A DNA stretch of 64,000 nt, taken from Martinezella lusitana. GTDB taxonomy: Bacteria > Pseudomonadota > Alphaproteobacteria > Rhizobiales > Rhizobiaceae. The notes under the pieces are model-generated. The model was not told the origin of the DNA and did no database searches. It saw only the letters and a list, made by a program, of their open reading frames with translations. A program made the position numbers and the translations under genes. How positions within the stretch are numbered: position 1 is the stretch's first letter; the number at the start of each line of letters is the position of its first letter. This document shows, one piece after another, positions 17,563 through 27,107 of the stretch. The stretch covers positions 248,001 through 312,000 of the forward strand of contig NZ_JAFEVL010000045.1 in the NCBI RefSeq assembly GCF_016901135.1. The letters run 5' to 3'.

Positions 17563-17571
17563 TACCAGGTA
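17563..17571. promoter_or_regulatory. Candidate TetR operator TACCAGGTA
   Basis: TACCAGGTA is a perfect palindrome around a central base, 12 bases from the regulator start and 30 bases before the hydrolase start. TetR-type operators often carry a TACC/GGTA core. Assignment rests on position only. Confidence 0.5.
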
Positions 17572-17600
17572 GTGAATATACATAGCGCGGCGATCATCCC

Positions 17601-18566
17601 ATGCTGGCGGGCATGAGTGAAGAGGCAATCCATCCATCGACCATCAGCGGTCGGCCAATTTCCATTCGCTGTCGGGACGGTGTGGTCCTTGGAGGCCATC
17701 TTTGGCGCGCGGTGACGAGTGCCACGAGCGGCAGCGTGATCATCAATCCGGCAACGGGCGTTCTTGCACGCTACTATCATCGCTATGCGCAATTTCTGGC
17801 GAGGCATGGCTTCGACGTCCTGACCTTCGACTATCGCGGCATCGGCCAGTCGCGTCCCCAAAGCCTCAAGGGAGTCGGCTATCGCTGGCGGGATTGGGGC
17901 GAGCAGGATTTTGACGCTGCGCTGCGGCTGATGGCCGACTATCGGCGCGGCGGCCCGCTCATGGTGGTCGGCCATAGTATCGGCGGTTTTCTGCCGGGCC
18001 TGGCCGAAAGTGCCGCGACGGTCGAGAGGATGCTGACCGTGGGGGCGCAATATGCCTGGTGGGGTGATTATGCGCCGCGCCGGCGGCTCGGCCTGCTCGT
18101 CAAATGGCATGTCGCCATGCCCGCGATTACGGCCTTCTACGGCTATTTTCCCGGTCGACGGCTCGGTTGGCTGGAGGACCTGCCCCGCAATGTGGCGAAC
18201 GAGTGGAGTTTTCGCAGGCGCCGGTTTGAATTGAACTATCCGCGAAGCGCGCGGAGAGATGCGCTTTGCCGAATGGCGGCCGTCAAGGCTCCGATCCTCG
18301 CGATCGCGGTTTCGGATGACGAGCTCGGCACTGTGCCGGCGGTTCGCCGTGCGCTGAACTATTATACCGGCGCGCAACACGTGGTCGTACTGCTGAAACC
18401 TGCCGATTTTGGCCGCGAAGCAATCGGCCATTTCGCCCTGTTTCACGATAGCCACTCGGATGGCTTCTGGACCGATACGCTGCAGTGGCTTCGCGAGGGC
18501 CGCAATCCCTGGCCGGCATCCGGCGTAGAGCCTTCCCAGCAATCGGCTCCTTGGATACGCCGATAG
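17601..18566 (+). CDS. Alpha/beta-fold hydrolase
   Basis: The 321-residue soluble protein has an alpha/beta hydrolase core with the nucleophile elbow GHSIGG near residue 124, an upstream DYRGIGQS oxyanion-type loop, a later Asp (AVSDDELG) and His (GHFALFH) completing a Ser-Asp-His triad. It resembles predicted hydrolases of the YheT/COG4757 kind. Two ATGs (17601 and 17613) are possible starts. Regulation by the divergent TetR gene is likely. The substrate is unknown. Confidence 0.82.
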   Translation: MLAGMSEEAIHPSTISGRPISIRCRDGVVLGGHLWRAVTSATSGSVIINPATGVLARYYHRYAQFLARHGFDVLTFDYRGIGQSRPQSLKGVGYRWRDWGEQDFDAALRLMADYRRGGPLMVVGHSIGGFLPGLAESAATVERMLTVGAQYAWWGDYAPRRRLGLLVKWHVAMPAITAFYGYFPGRRLGWLEDLPRNVANEWSFRRRRFELNYPRSARRDALCRMAAVKAPILAIAVSDDELGTVPAVRRALNYYTGAQHVVVLLKPADFGREAIGHFALFHDSHSDGFWTDTLQWLREGRNPWPASGVEPSQQSAPWIRR

Positions 18567-18590
18567 TACCAAATTGGCTCCGCCGGTTTC

Positions 18591-19619
18591 CTATTCGAGA
18601 ACGCGCGTCAGATAGGCGGCTGTGACGCTTGGGCCGGGGATGATTGCGACGATCTTCATCTGCGCGATCGTTCGGTTGACGGAGGCCTCCAGATGGTTCT
18701 CCATCATTGCGGCTGCCGCCTTCACGGCACCGCGCAGCAAGAGCTCCGCCACAAGGCGCAGCTCAGTGATGATGGCCGGGTCGCCGGGCAGGCCGAGCCG
18801 CCGCAGCAGCCGTTCGGTTGCCGTCACCGGCAGCAGATTGTTGCGGATCGATTCCTTTAGCCGCTCATTCGGCGTTGCAAGGATGCAGACGTCGATGAAA
18901 TCGGCGTAGATCGCTTCCAGAGCCGCGAGATGATCGGCGGGTTCGTGCTGCTCCAGATCCGAAAGCCGCAGGAACAGGTCGTTCAATCGCCCGCGATCGA
19001 CGTGGTCAGCGCCTGCTATCAGTGCCTGGGGCTCGAGCATGCCACGCAGGACGAAGTGATCCTTGATCATCTGCGCCGTCAGCGGCCCGGCGATCCAATG
19101 GGAGGATTGGTTCTTGCGCACGAGGCCGCGTTCGCGCAGCCGGGTCAGCACATCGCGCACCACGGTGCGGCTGACATTGAAATGATCGGCCAGTTCGATC
19201 TCGATGATGCGATATTGGCCGAAGACGACGCAGCCGGCCACATCCGCTTCGACCGTGTTGTAGATCCGCTCCCAGGATGCGCGGCTTTGCAGCGCCTCGT
19301 CGGCATGGCGTGGAATAGTGAGCCCGAGCGTCTTGATATCAGTGCGGTTCGGCTCGATCCCCTGGCCGGCGGGGCCGACGAGATAGCCGCGCCCGTTGAA
19401 GCGATGGACCAGCCCCTCGCTTTCCAGCGTCTGGAGCGCCCTTTGCACGGGCGCGCGCGAAATCTGCAGGATGTCCGCGATCGGGCCCTCGAGCAGCACG
19501 ACACCGGGCGGCAGCGTGCTGTCCTCGATATTGCCGCGCAGCACATCCTCCGCGATCTCGTAGCGCTTCTGCGCGCTGGGCCGCGCACCGTTTTCGGTCA
19601 TTTGATGCAATGGACTCAT
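18591..19619 (-). CDS. GntR/FadR-type regulator with two winged-helix DNA-binding domains
   Basis: The 342-residue regulator has a first GntR winged helix at about residues 19-82 (ISRAPVQRALQTLESEGLV), a second at about 116-179 (VSRTVVRDVLTRLRERGLV), and a C-terminal FCD-type effector domain (about 180-325) rich in Asp/His positions that usually bind a metal and an organic acid. Ordinary FadR-subfamily members have one wHTH and about 220-250 residues. It is divergent from the large ABC/hydrolase cluster, and the gap holds two oppositely oriented copies of one operator. It probably responds to the transported compound or an acid breakdown product. Confidence 0.9.
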   Translation of the reverse strand: MSPLHQMTENGARPSAQKRYEIAEDVLRGNIEDSTLPPGVVLLEGPIADILQISRAPVQRALQTLESEGLVHRFNGRGYLVGPAGQGIEPNRTDIKTLGLTIPRHADEALQSRASWERIYNTVEADVAGCVVFGQYRIIEIELADHFNVSRTVVRDVLTRLRERGLVRKNQSSHWIAGPLTAQMIKDHFVLRGMLEPQALIAGADHVDRGRLNDLFLRLSDLEQHEPADHLAALEAIYADFIDVCILATPNERLKESIRNNLLPVTATERLLRRLGLPGDPAIITELRLVAELLLRGAVKAAAAMMENHLEASVNRTIAQMKIVAIIPGPSVTAAYLTRVLE

Positions 19620-19672
19620 GTCGTTCCGATGCCTCACTCTTACGCTTTTTGCCGCGTCAATATAGCGCAAAA

Positions 19673-19696
19673 ATAAATGACTATTGAATACAAAAT
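19673..19696. promoter_or_regulatory. GntR operator copy 1
   Basis: ATAAATGA is followed after three bases by TTGAATACAA (19684-19693), a quasi-palindrome close to the FadR-subfamily core TTGTATACAA. It lies about 54 bases before the regulator start. A second copy in inverse orientation is at 19933-19956; 18 of the 24 aligned positions agree. Confidence 0.7.
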
Positions 19697-19932
19697 CTAA
19701 CTTATGTCATTCCGTAAGCCGATACCGATGGGCAGCGCGTGTGGGCACGCGGGATGCAATACGCATTTTTGTGAATTATTTCCGTAGGAAGCGCTGACCT
19801 GGCTACCTTTGCTTCGATCATATGGCGACGAGCCTTTGGCGCCTTTCGAGAGGGGTTTCTGGCTTCTGATGCCTTGCATGCCGGTTGACGTTTTGACATT
19901 TGTCGCGGCGCAATCAGACTTTCAGAAAAAGT

Positions 19933-19956
19933 CTATTGAATACAAAAATCATTTAT
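19933..19956. promoter_or_regulatory. GntR operator copy 2 (inverse orientation)
   Basis: TTGAATACAA at 19936-19945 is followed by TCATTTAT at 19949-19956. Read on the minus strand this is ATAAATGA plus three bases plus TTGTATTCAA, the same layout as copy 1. It lies about 200 bases upstream of the first ABC ATPase gene. The 15-base core CTATTGAATACAAAA is identical in both copies. Confidence 0.7.
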
Positions 19957-20153
19957 GCGATGCTTTCATCATCAAGGCGCTCGTCAGAAGCGCCACAGGT
20001 GGAACTCGTTGAAACGCCAAGGAACATCTCTTTGACGCGCATGTGATCATGCGCGAAAGCAGACTGACGTCTGGTGTCCGGATCGATGCTGATCCGGCGA
20101 TGGCGGCTCTTTGCCTAAAGGATGGTCCTTGCCTTGAAACTGGTAGGAAATCG

Positions 20154-21227
20154 GTGTCGACCGTTCTTCAGATCAAGCAAGTCACCAAGTCCTATGGCGC
20201 GGCGCCGGCGCTGGATGCGGTGGATTTTTCTCTGCCCGACGATGCCTATATCTCGCTGCTCGGACCGAGCGGGTCGGGCAAGACGACGTTGCTGCGCGTC
20301 ATCGCCGGTTTCGAGGAGCCGGATTCCGGCTCGATCCTCTTTCATGGCAAGCGCCTCGACGGCGTCGAGCCGCATGATCGCGGCATCGGTTTCGTTTTCC
20401 AGAATTTTGCGCTGTTCCCGCATCTCTCGGTCGCCGAAAACGTCGCCTTCGGCCTGCGCAATCGCAAGGTCGATCCGGTCACCGATCCGCGCGCCCTGGC
20501 CTCAAGGGTTCAGGACATGTTGGCCCTGGTCGGTCTCAAGGGCTTTGACGATCGCGCCGTTACACAGATTTCCGGCGGCCAGCGCCAGCGCGTCGCCCTG
20601 GCGCGCACGCTGGTGACCGAGCCGAAGATGGTGCTGCTCGATGAGCCGCTCGGCGCGCTCGACGCCAATTTGCGCAGCCGCATGCGAAGCGAGCTCAAGA
20701 TCATCCGGGAGCGTTGCGGCGTGACTTTCCTGCATGTGACGGGCAGCGAATCCGAGGCCCTGGCGATGGGAGATCTCGTGCTCGTTCTCGACCGTGGCCG
20801 CATCGCGCAGGCCGCTGCCTCCGATGTTGTCTACAACCGCCCGGCCTCGGCCGCCGTCGCCCGCTATCTCAATTGCTACAATCTGTTTGCCGGCGCTGTC
20901 GTCGAGGATGCCTTCGTCGGTCCCGCCGGCCGCTTTCCTTTGAACGCGTCGCGCCGGAAGGCGCCGCAGCCGGCCTATGCCATCCGCTACGACCGCGTTG
21001 CGATCCGTCCTTGCGATGCCCGGCTATCGGACGATGAGGTCCGTATCGAAGGTGATTTCATCGCCAGCGAATATTCAGGCGCGGCGGTCAATTCCTTCTT
21101 CTCGCTCGATGGCGGCCACGTCTTCGAGGTCGAGTCCCATCTCAGCCACGCCCGGCCACCGGCCTTCGTCGAAAAGGATCGCTATGCGCTCGTCTGGAAG
21201 AAGGAGGATGCCCTTGTCTTCGGTTGA
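20154..21227 (+). CDS. ABC transporter ATPase (PotA/spermidine-type) with a substituted H-loop
   Basis: The 357-residue protein is a nucleotide-binding subunit of the polyamine/2-aminoethylphosphonate-type importers: Walker A GPSGSGKT at about 37-44, Q-loop FVFQNFALFP, signature ISGGQRQRVALA, Walker B MVLLDEPLGALD, and a C-terminal TOBE domain. At the switch histidine, normally VTHD, it has VTGS (Gly197), so the H-loop is lost. I chose the GTG at 20154 (AGGAA just upstream, typical family length). A frame extension to GTG 20043 or ATG 20049 adds 37 unconserved residues. It is the first gene of the cluster; a second ATPase with an intact H-loop is encoded downstream. Confidence 0.88.
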   Translation: MSTVLQIKQVTKSYGAAPALDAVDFSLPDDAYISLLGPSGSGKTTLLRVIAGFEEPDSGSILFHGKRLDGVEPHDRGIGFVFQNFALFPHLSVAENVAFGLRNRKVDPVTDPRALASRVQDMLALVGLKGFDDRAVTQISGGQRQRVALARTLVTEPKMVLLDEPLGALDANLRSRMRSELKIIRERCGVTFLHVTGSESEALAMGDLVLVLDRGRIAQAAASDVVYNRPASAAVARYLNCYNLFAGAVVEDAFVGPAGRFPLNASRRKAPQPAYAIRYDRVAIRPCDARLSDDEVRIEGDFIASEYSGAAVNSFFSLDGGHVFEVESHLSHARPPAFVEKDRYALVWKKEDALVFG

Positions 21228-21275
21228 TGTGAGCTTCCCGAAATCTTCCCCCGGACCCGTCAAGGAGAGCGAGAG

Positions 21276-22175
21276 ATGACCATGGTTGCGACACGCGAGG
21301 AAGCCGCAGAGGAAAGTGCAGCCGTGCGCCGGACATCGAACAAGACATTCTGGCTGCTGGCGCCGGGCATGATCTGGATGCTCGCCTTTCTGGTCCTGCC
21401 GATCCTGATGATGGTCTATGTTTCCTTCTGGACGCAGACGACCTTCAAGATCGAGCCGACGCTGACCTTGCAGAGCTGGGTCACCTTCCTGACCAGCCCC
21501 ACCTATCTCGGCGCCCTTTGGACGACGATCCGCATCTGGTTGCTCGTGCTGATATCGACGCTCGTCGTCGGCTATCCGGCGGCACTCTTCGTCGGCCTGC
21601 TCGTCAAGAACAAGACGCTGCAGACCGTGCTTCTCGTCCTTTGTGTCATTCCGTTCTGGACATCGTTCCTGATCCGCGTTCTCGCCTGGCGGCCGATGCT
21701 CGGCACCGAGGGTGCGATCAACATGATCCTGATGAAGCTCGGCATCGTGCAGCAGCCGATAGAGGTGCTTCTGTTTTCGGAGCTCTCCGTGATCATCGGC
21801 ATGACGCAGATCTATTGCGTCTTCATGGTCGGACCGATCGCCTTCATGATGGGCCGTATCGACGCCTCGGTCATCGAGGCTGCACAGGATCTGGGTGCCG
21901 GTTTCTGGCGCATCTTCCGCACCATCATCCTGCCGCTGTCCATGCCGGGCGTGGTGGTCGGATCGATCTTCGTCTCGGTGATGGTTCTCGGCGAGTTCGC
22001 CACGGCCGCCGCGCTATCGGGCCGCAAGGTCAATCTGCTCGGCAATATCATCGTCACCCAGGTCGGCTCGCTGAAATGGGCCTTTGCGGCGGTCGCGGGC
22101 GTCATCCTGACCATCGTCATGGGAGCGGTCATCGCTGCGCTGCTCAAGGTCGTCGACCTCAGAAAGGAGCTTTGA
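21276..22175 (+). CDS. ABC transporter permease (PotB-like)
   Basis: The 299-residue integral membrane protein has six predicted helices, the first near residues 24-46, and the binding-protein-dependent transport EAA loop (EAAQDLGAGFWRIFRTIILPL) near residue 205, which contacts the ATPase. It has a good ribosome binding site (AAGGAGAG). This is one half of the inner-membrane channel of the importer, paired with the next permease, from which it is separated by two bases. Confidence 0.92.
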   Translation: MTMVATREEAAEESAAVRRTSNKTFWLLAPGMIWMLAFLVLPILMMVYVSFWTQTTFKIEPTLTLQSWVTFLTSPTYLGALWTTIRIWLLVLISTLVVGYPAALFVGLLVKNKTLQTVLLVLCVIPFWTSFLIRVLAWRPMLGTEGAINMILMKLGIVQQPIEVLLFSELSVIIGMTQIYCVFMVGPIAFMMGRIDASVIEAAQDLGAGFWRIFRTIILPLSMPGVVVGSIFVSVMVLGEFATAAALSGRKVNLLGNIIVTQVGSLKWAFAAVAGVILTIVMGAVIAALLKVVDLRKEL

Positions 22176-22177
22176 TC

Positions 22178-23023
22178 ATGAACGCTGGTGGCATCAAGCT
22201 CGGCCTGGGCGTTTACACGGCCCTGTTTCTCGTCTTCCTTTACGGACCTCTAGCGGTTCTGGCGATCCTGTCGTTCCAGACCGGCCCGGAGGGCGGCCCG
22301 CAATTCCCGATCATCGAATGGTCGACCTATTGGTATCGGCATCTCTTCGGGCTGACGCCGCCCTCGCGCATCGCGCCCCTGCCGATCGATCAGGCGCTGA
22401 TCCGATCGCTGTCGCTGGCGCTGATGACCATGATCGTCTCCACCGTGCTCGGCGTCATGTCTGCCCAGGCCTTCCGCCGCAAGTTCCGCGGCTCCGGCGT
22501 CGTCTTCTATCTGATCGTTCTCGGCATGATGGTGCCGGGCGTGCTCGTCGGTCTCGGCATGGCGCTTGTCGCCAATGCTTTCGGCATCGACCGGCACTGG
22601 TGGAGCACGGCCTTCGTCCTGCACGTCGTCTATACCTTCCCCTTCGCCTTTCTGGTGATGCTGGCGATCTTCAATAGGTTCGATCCCAGCATGGAGGAGG
22701 CGTCCTGGTCGCTCGGCGTCACCCCGGCGCGCACCTTCCGCAAGGTGACCTTCCCGCTGATCTTCCCTGGCGTGCTCTCGGCAATGCTCTTTGCCTTCAC
22801 GCTGTCCTATGACGAGTTCTCGCGGACCTTGTTTGCTTCCGGCCGCGAGCTGACGCTGCCGCTGGCAATCTACGGCACCTTCTCCGTCGAGGTTCATCCG
22901 AACGTCTTTGCCTTCGGCGTGCTGACGACGCTGTTTTCCTTCGCGCTTCTCGGCACCTACGCGATCTTGATGGGGATGTCGGTTCGCCGCGCCAAGCGCA
23001 TTCGCCTCCAGGAGGACGCATGA
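22178..23023 (+). CDS. ABC transporter permease (PotC-like)
   Basis: The 281-residue protein has six predicted membrane helices and the EAA loop EASWSLGVTPARTFRKVTFP near residue 185. It starts two bases after the first permease stop behind AAAGGAG, so the pair is translationally coupled. It forms the second half of the channel. Its stop overlaps the first dehydrogenase gene. Confidence 0.92.
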   Translation: MNAGGIKLGLGVYTALFLVFLYGPLAVLAILSFQTGPEGGPQFPIIEWSTYWYRHLFGLTPPSRIAPLPIDQALIRSLSLALMTMIVSTVLGVMSAQAFRRKFRGSGVVFYLIVLGMMVPGVLVGLGMALVANAFGIDRHWWSTAFVLHVVYTFPFAFLVMLAIFNRFDPSMEEASWSLGVTPARTFRKVTFPLIFPGVLSAMLFAFTLSYDEFSRTLFASGRELTLPLAIYGTFSVEVHPNVFAFGVLTTLFSFALLGTYAILMGMSVRRAKRIRLQEDA

Positions 23024-23763
23024 TGGCGCATGAGGCTTCCGCAATCGTCACCGGCGCCGGCTCGGGCATTGGTCGAGCAATCGCACTCCGGCTGGCGGCT
23101 GACGGCTATGCGGTTCTGGTCAATGACCTCTCCGGCGATCGGGCTCAGTCCGTCGCGTCGGAAATCATCACGGCGGGCGGTGCGGCGACCGCGATCGCCG
23201 GCGATGTTGCCCGGCCCGAGGATGTGGCGGCGATCCATGCGGCCGCCAAAGCCTCGCACGGCGACGTCGCCCTTCTCGTCAACAATGCGGGCATTGCGCA
23301 TCAGTCCGCATTCGAGAACCTCGAACTTGAGGATTTCGATCGGATGTTTGCCGTGCATGTTCGCGGCACCTTCCTGATGACCAAGGCGGTCCTGCCGGCA
23401 ATGCTTCAGCGCGGCGAGGGGGTGATCGTCAACATCGCCTCGCAGCTCGGGCAGATCGGCGGCATCGAGCTCGTCCATTATTCCGGCGCCAAGGCTGCGA
23501 TCATCGGCATGACAAAGGCGCTTGCCCGCGAGGTCTCAAGCCGCGGTGTGCGGGTCAATGCCGTGGCACCGGGGCCGATCAACACGCCGCTGGTGCTGGG
23601 GCTTTCCGAGGAATGGCGCGAACGCAAGAAGCGCGAGTTGCCGCTCGGCCGCTTCGGCGAGCCTGAGGAAGTGGCGGCAACCGTGGCGTTCCTGGCGTCG
23701 CCAGCAGCCAGCCTCTTCGTCGGCCAGACGCTCGGGCCTAATTCCGGCGACGTGATGCTCTGA
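23020..23763 (+). CDS. Short-chain dehydrogenase/reductase
   Basis: The 247-residue soluble oxidoreductase is of the classical SDR type: cofactor motif TGAGSGIG near residue 11, NNAG near 88, catalytic Ser in NIASQLG, and Tyr-Ser-Gly-Ala-Lys (YxxxK) near 153. Asp-Leu-Ser after the second beta strand suggests a preference for NAD(H). The ATG at 23020 overlaps the permease stop (ATGATGGC; 23023 is an alternative ATG). A second SDR gene follows. The pair may act on a keto or hydroxy group of the imported compound; the substrate is unknown. Confidence 0.9.
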   Translation: MMAHEASAIVTGAGSGIGRAIALRLAADGYAVLVNDLSGDRAQSVASEIITAGGAATAIAGDVARPEDVAAIHAAAKASHGDVALLVNNAGIAHQSAFENLELEDFDRMFAVHVRGTFLMTKAVLPAMLQRGEGVIVNIASQLGQIGGIELVHYSGAKAAIIGMTKALAREVSSRGVRVNAVAPGPINTPLVLGLSEEWRERKKRELPLGRFGEPEEVAATVAFLASPAASLFVGQTLGPNSGDVML

Positions 23764-23776
23764 AGGAGAGAAGCAT

Positions 23777-24544
23777 ATGGATAGTTCTCAAAAGCGCGTT
23801 GTTATTGTCACGGGAGCAGGCATCGGCATCGGCCAGGCGACGGCCAAGGCGTTTGCCGCCCTCGGCGACCATGTGGTCGTCACTGACATCCTCGAAAAGG
23901 AGGGCGAGGCGACCGTTCGCGACATTCTCACCGCCGGCGGTTCGGCTGAGTTCCACCTCTACGATGTCCGCTCGACGGACGCCGCCAACCGGCTCGTTGC
24001 CGATGTCGAAGCGCGCTTCGGCAAGATCGATGTCATCGTGGCCAATGCGGGGATCGCGCATCGAACCCCGCTGGACAAGCTTACCGACGACAAATGGGAC
24101 CTGACGATGAATGTCGACCTGAAGGGTATCTTCAGGCTGGTGCGCGCGGCCGCTTCAGGCATGCGCGCCCGTAAATCAGGAAGCATCATCGCGCTCTCCT
24201 CCATCATGGGCGTCGCCTACGGATGGGATGAGCATGTCCATTATTCGGCCGCCAAATCCGGTGTCATCGGGCTGGTTCGAGGGCTCGCCGTCGAGCTGGC
24301 GAAGGACGGCGTCAGGGTCAACGGCATTGCCCCCGGCTATATCCGAACCGCGCAATTGCTCTCGGAAGAGAATTCGCTTGGCCCCGCGGGTGCGGAGAAG
24401 GCAGCCGAATTCATCCCGATGGGCCGGCTCGGCGAGCCGGAGGATATCGCCGATGTGATCGCATTCCTCGCGTCGAACGGCGCGAGATACATGACCGGCC
24501 AGATTCTGGTCGTGGATGGTGGCCTCCTGGTGGGGCGGTACTGA
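23777..24544 (+). CDS. Short-chain dehydrogenase/reductase
   Basis: The 255-residue classical SDR has TGAGIGIG near residue 12, Val-Thr-Asp (an NAD-type acidic residue) after strand beta-2, NAG near 91, catalytic Ser in ALSSIMG, and YSAAK near 156. It ends with the common VVDGGLLVGRY tail. It lies 13 bases after the first SDR gene behind AAGGAGAG. The two share only the general SDR pattern, so they are not a recent duplication and may catalyse successive or opposite redox steps. Confidence 0.9.
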   Translation: MDSSQKRVVIVTGAGIGIGQATAKAFAALGDHVVVTDILEKEGEATVRDILTAGGSAEFHLYDVRSTDAANRLVADVEARFGKIDVIVANAGIAHRTPLDKLTDDKWDLTMNVDLKGIFRLVRAAASGMRARKSGSIIALSSIMGVAYGWDEHVHYSAAKSGVIGLVRGLAVELAKDGVRVNGIAPGYIRTAQLLSEENSLGPAGAEKAAEFIPMGRLGEPEDIADVIAFLASNGARYMTGQILVVDGGLLVGRY

Positions 24545-24643
24545 TCGCCGGCGCTCCGGCAGCGGCCGGGCGCCACGCGATACGGCAATGAAGCAGGCCC
24601 GCCAAGGGCTCAGGGAACAGCAATCAGCACAGGAGAACATGAG

Positions 24644-25876
24644 ATGTCTAAAATGGAAATGAACAGGCGCTCTCTGTTGAAACAGTCTGCCGGCGTGATG
24701 GCGCTGGCAATCGGGGGCGGCACGCCATTCCTGTCGTCGCGGATGGCTTACGCGCAGGCCGCCGATCTTGCCAAGGAGCAGCTGCGCACCATCGGCCTTT
24801 CGGTCACCGTCCAGGAGCGAATCCTTGCCGATTTCCGCAAGGAAAGCGGCGTCGGTCAGACCTCCGGCACGGCGGCGACCTTCCCGGATGCGCAGACGAA
24901 GATCCTCTCCGGCTCCAAGGACTATGATTGCTGGGAGATTATCGGCGAACGCCTGCCGTCGATCGTAATGACCAACAATGTCGAAGCGATCCCGGCCGCC
25001 TCCTTGAAGAACTGGGCCAATATTCGTGACACCTTCACGACGCCTTCCGACAAGTGGGAACCGAAACAGCAGATCGTCGGCCAGATCTGGGCCGACGATG
25101 CCAAGACCACGCTGAACATGGTGCCGGCCGTCTATAACTACGATTCCATCGGCTACAATCCCGACGTGCTGTCGGCCGAGGAGGCCAATAGCTGGTCGGC
25201 GATCTTCGATCCGAAGTGGAAAGGCAAGTCGGGCCTCAACACCGATCCGCTGATCGCCTTCGGCCAGGCCATCATGGCCATGAACACGCTCGGGCTTTCG
25301 AGCGTCAAGAACCCGGGCAACCCGACTGCAGCCGAGATCGATGAAGCCGCGAAGTTCCTCGTCTCCAAGAAGAAGGATGGACAGTTCCGCGCGCTTTGGG
25401 GCGATTTCGGCGAGCTCGTCAACCTGATGGCATCGGGCGAGATGGTGGTCTGCGATGCCTGGCAGCCGGCGGTCATGGCCGTCAAGGCCCAGGGCAAGGC
25501 GTGCAAATATGCGGTGCCGAAGGAAGGGTATCGCGGCTGGGCGATTGGTCCTTCGATGATATCGGGCACGCCCAACAAGGAAGCGGTGATCGCCTATGCC
25601 GACTACTGGCTGTCGGGCGAACCCGGCATCACCGTGTCGGAGCAGGGCTACTACTCGCCCTCGACCAATATCCAGAAGGTCATGGCACCGGAGAAATATG
25701 CCTTCTGGTACGAGGGCAAGCCATGGGTAGGCGCTGCCGAGCGCGGCATCAAGGAAGGCGACCTGCGCGACGGCGGCTCGCTCTCGGAGCGTGCGAAGAA
25801 CGTCGCCTATTGGCACCAGTGGCCGGATGAATACGACCATCTCGTCCAGAAGTGGGATGAATTCCTCAATGCCTGA
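24644..25876 (+). CDS. Periplasmic substrate-binding protein of the ABC importer, Tat leader
   Basis: The 410-residue extracellular solute-binding protein (PotD/PotF type) has a twin-arginine leader: Arg8-Arg9 in MNRRSLLKQSAGVMALAIGG, with cleavage likely after residue 39 (AYAQA). Tat export implies folding in the cytoplasm, perhaps with a bound cofactor or metal. The mature part has the two-lobed family pattern, including YNPDVL, FDPKWKGKSGL, GYYSPSTN and a final LVQKWDEFLNA. It serves the permeases encoded upstream. A leaderless paralogue is encoded at 29441-30679. Confidence 0.9.
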   Translation: MSKMEMNRRSLLKQSAGVMALAIGGGTPFLSSRMAYAQAADLAKEQLRTIGLSVTVQERILADFRKESGVGQTSGTAATFPDAQTKILSGSKDYDCWEIIGERLPSIVMTNNVEAIPAASLKNWANIRDTFTTPSDKWEPKQQIVGQIWADDAKTTLNMVPAVYNYDSIGYNPDVLSAEEANSWSAIFDPKWKGKSGLNTDPLIAFGQAIMAMNTLGLSSVKNPGNPTAAEIDEAAKFLVSKKKDGQFRALWGDFGELVNLMASGEMVVCDAWQPAVMAVKAQGKACKYAVPKEGYRGWAIGPSMISGTPNKEAVIAYADYWLSGEPGITVSEQGYYSPSTNIQKVMAPEKYAFWYEGKPWVGAAERGIKEGDLRDGGSLSERAKNVAYWHQWPDEYDHLVQKWDEFLNA

Positions 25877-25971
25877 TCTGGGCCTGATCCGGCGGTGCAG
25901 GCTTTGGCCATCCGTCTCTTGCCCCGCGGGGAGGCCAGTCCGGCCTCTCTGCCCACGCCTGGAGATCTTTC

Positions 25972-27075
<1,104 letters not shown>

Positions 27076-27107
27076 TTATAGAAAACCTGATCAAAGGAGG
27101 TCATTCC

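Larger units (their letters stand above)
19620..20153. other. 530-base divergent control region between the gntR-like gene and the ABC cluster
   Basis: This gap contains two matching operator sites (19673-19696 and 19933-19956), about 260 bases apart, and AT-rich flanks suitable for both promoters. No gene is supported between them. The spacing would allow looping by a dimeric two-domain regulator. Confidence 0.6.

Noticed and set aside
21518..22177. Plus-strand frame extending the second permease upstream through the first
   Set aside because: The upstream part is the first permease read out of frame; the real second permease begins at 22178 with its own ribosome binding site.
24176..25840. 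554-codon minus-strand frame opposite the SDR and binding-protein genes
   Set aside because: Antisense shadow spanning two well-supported genes.
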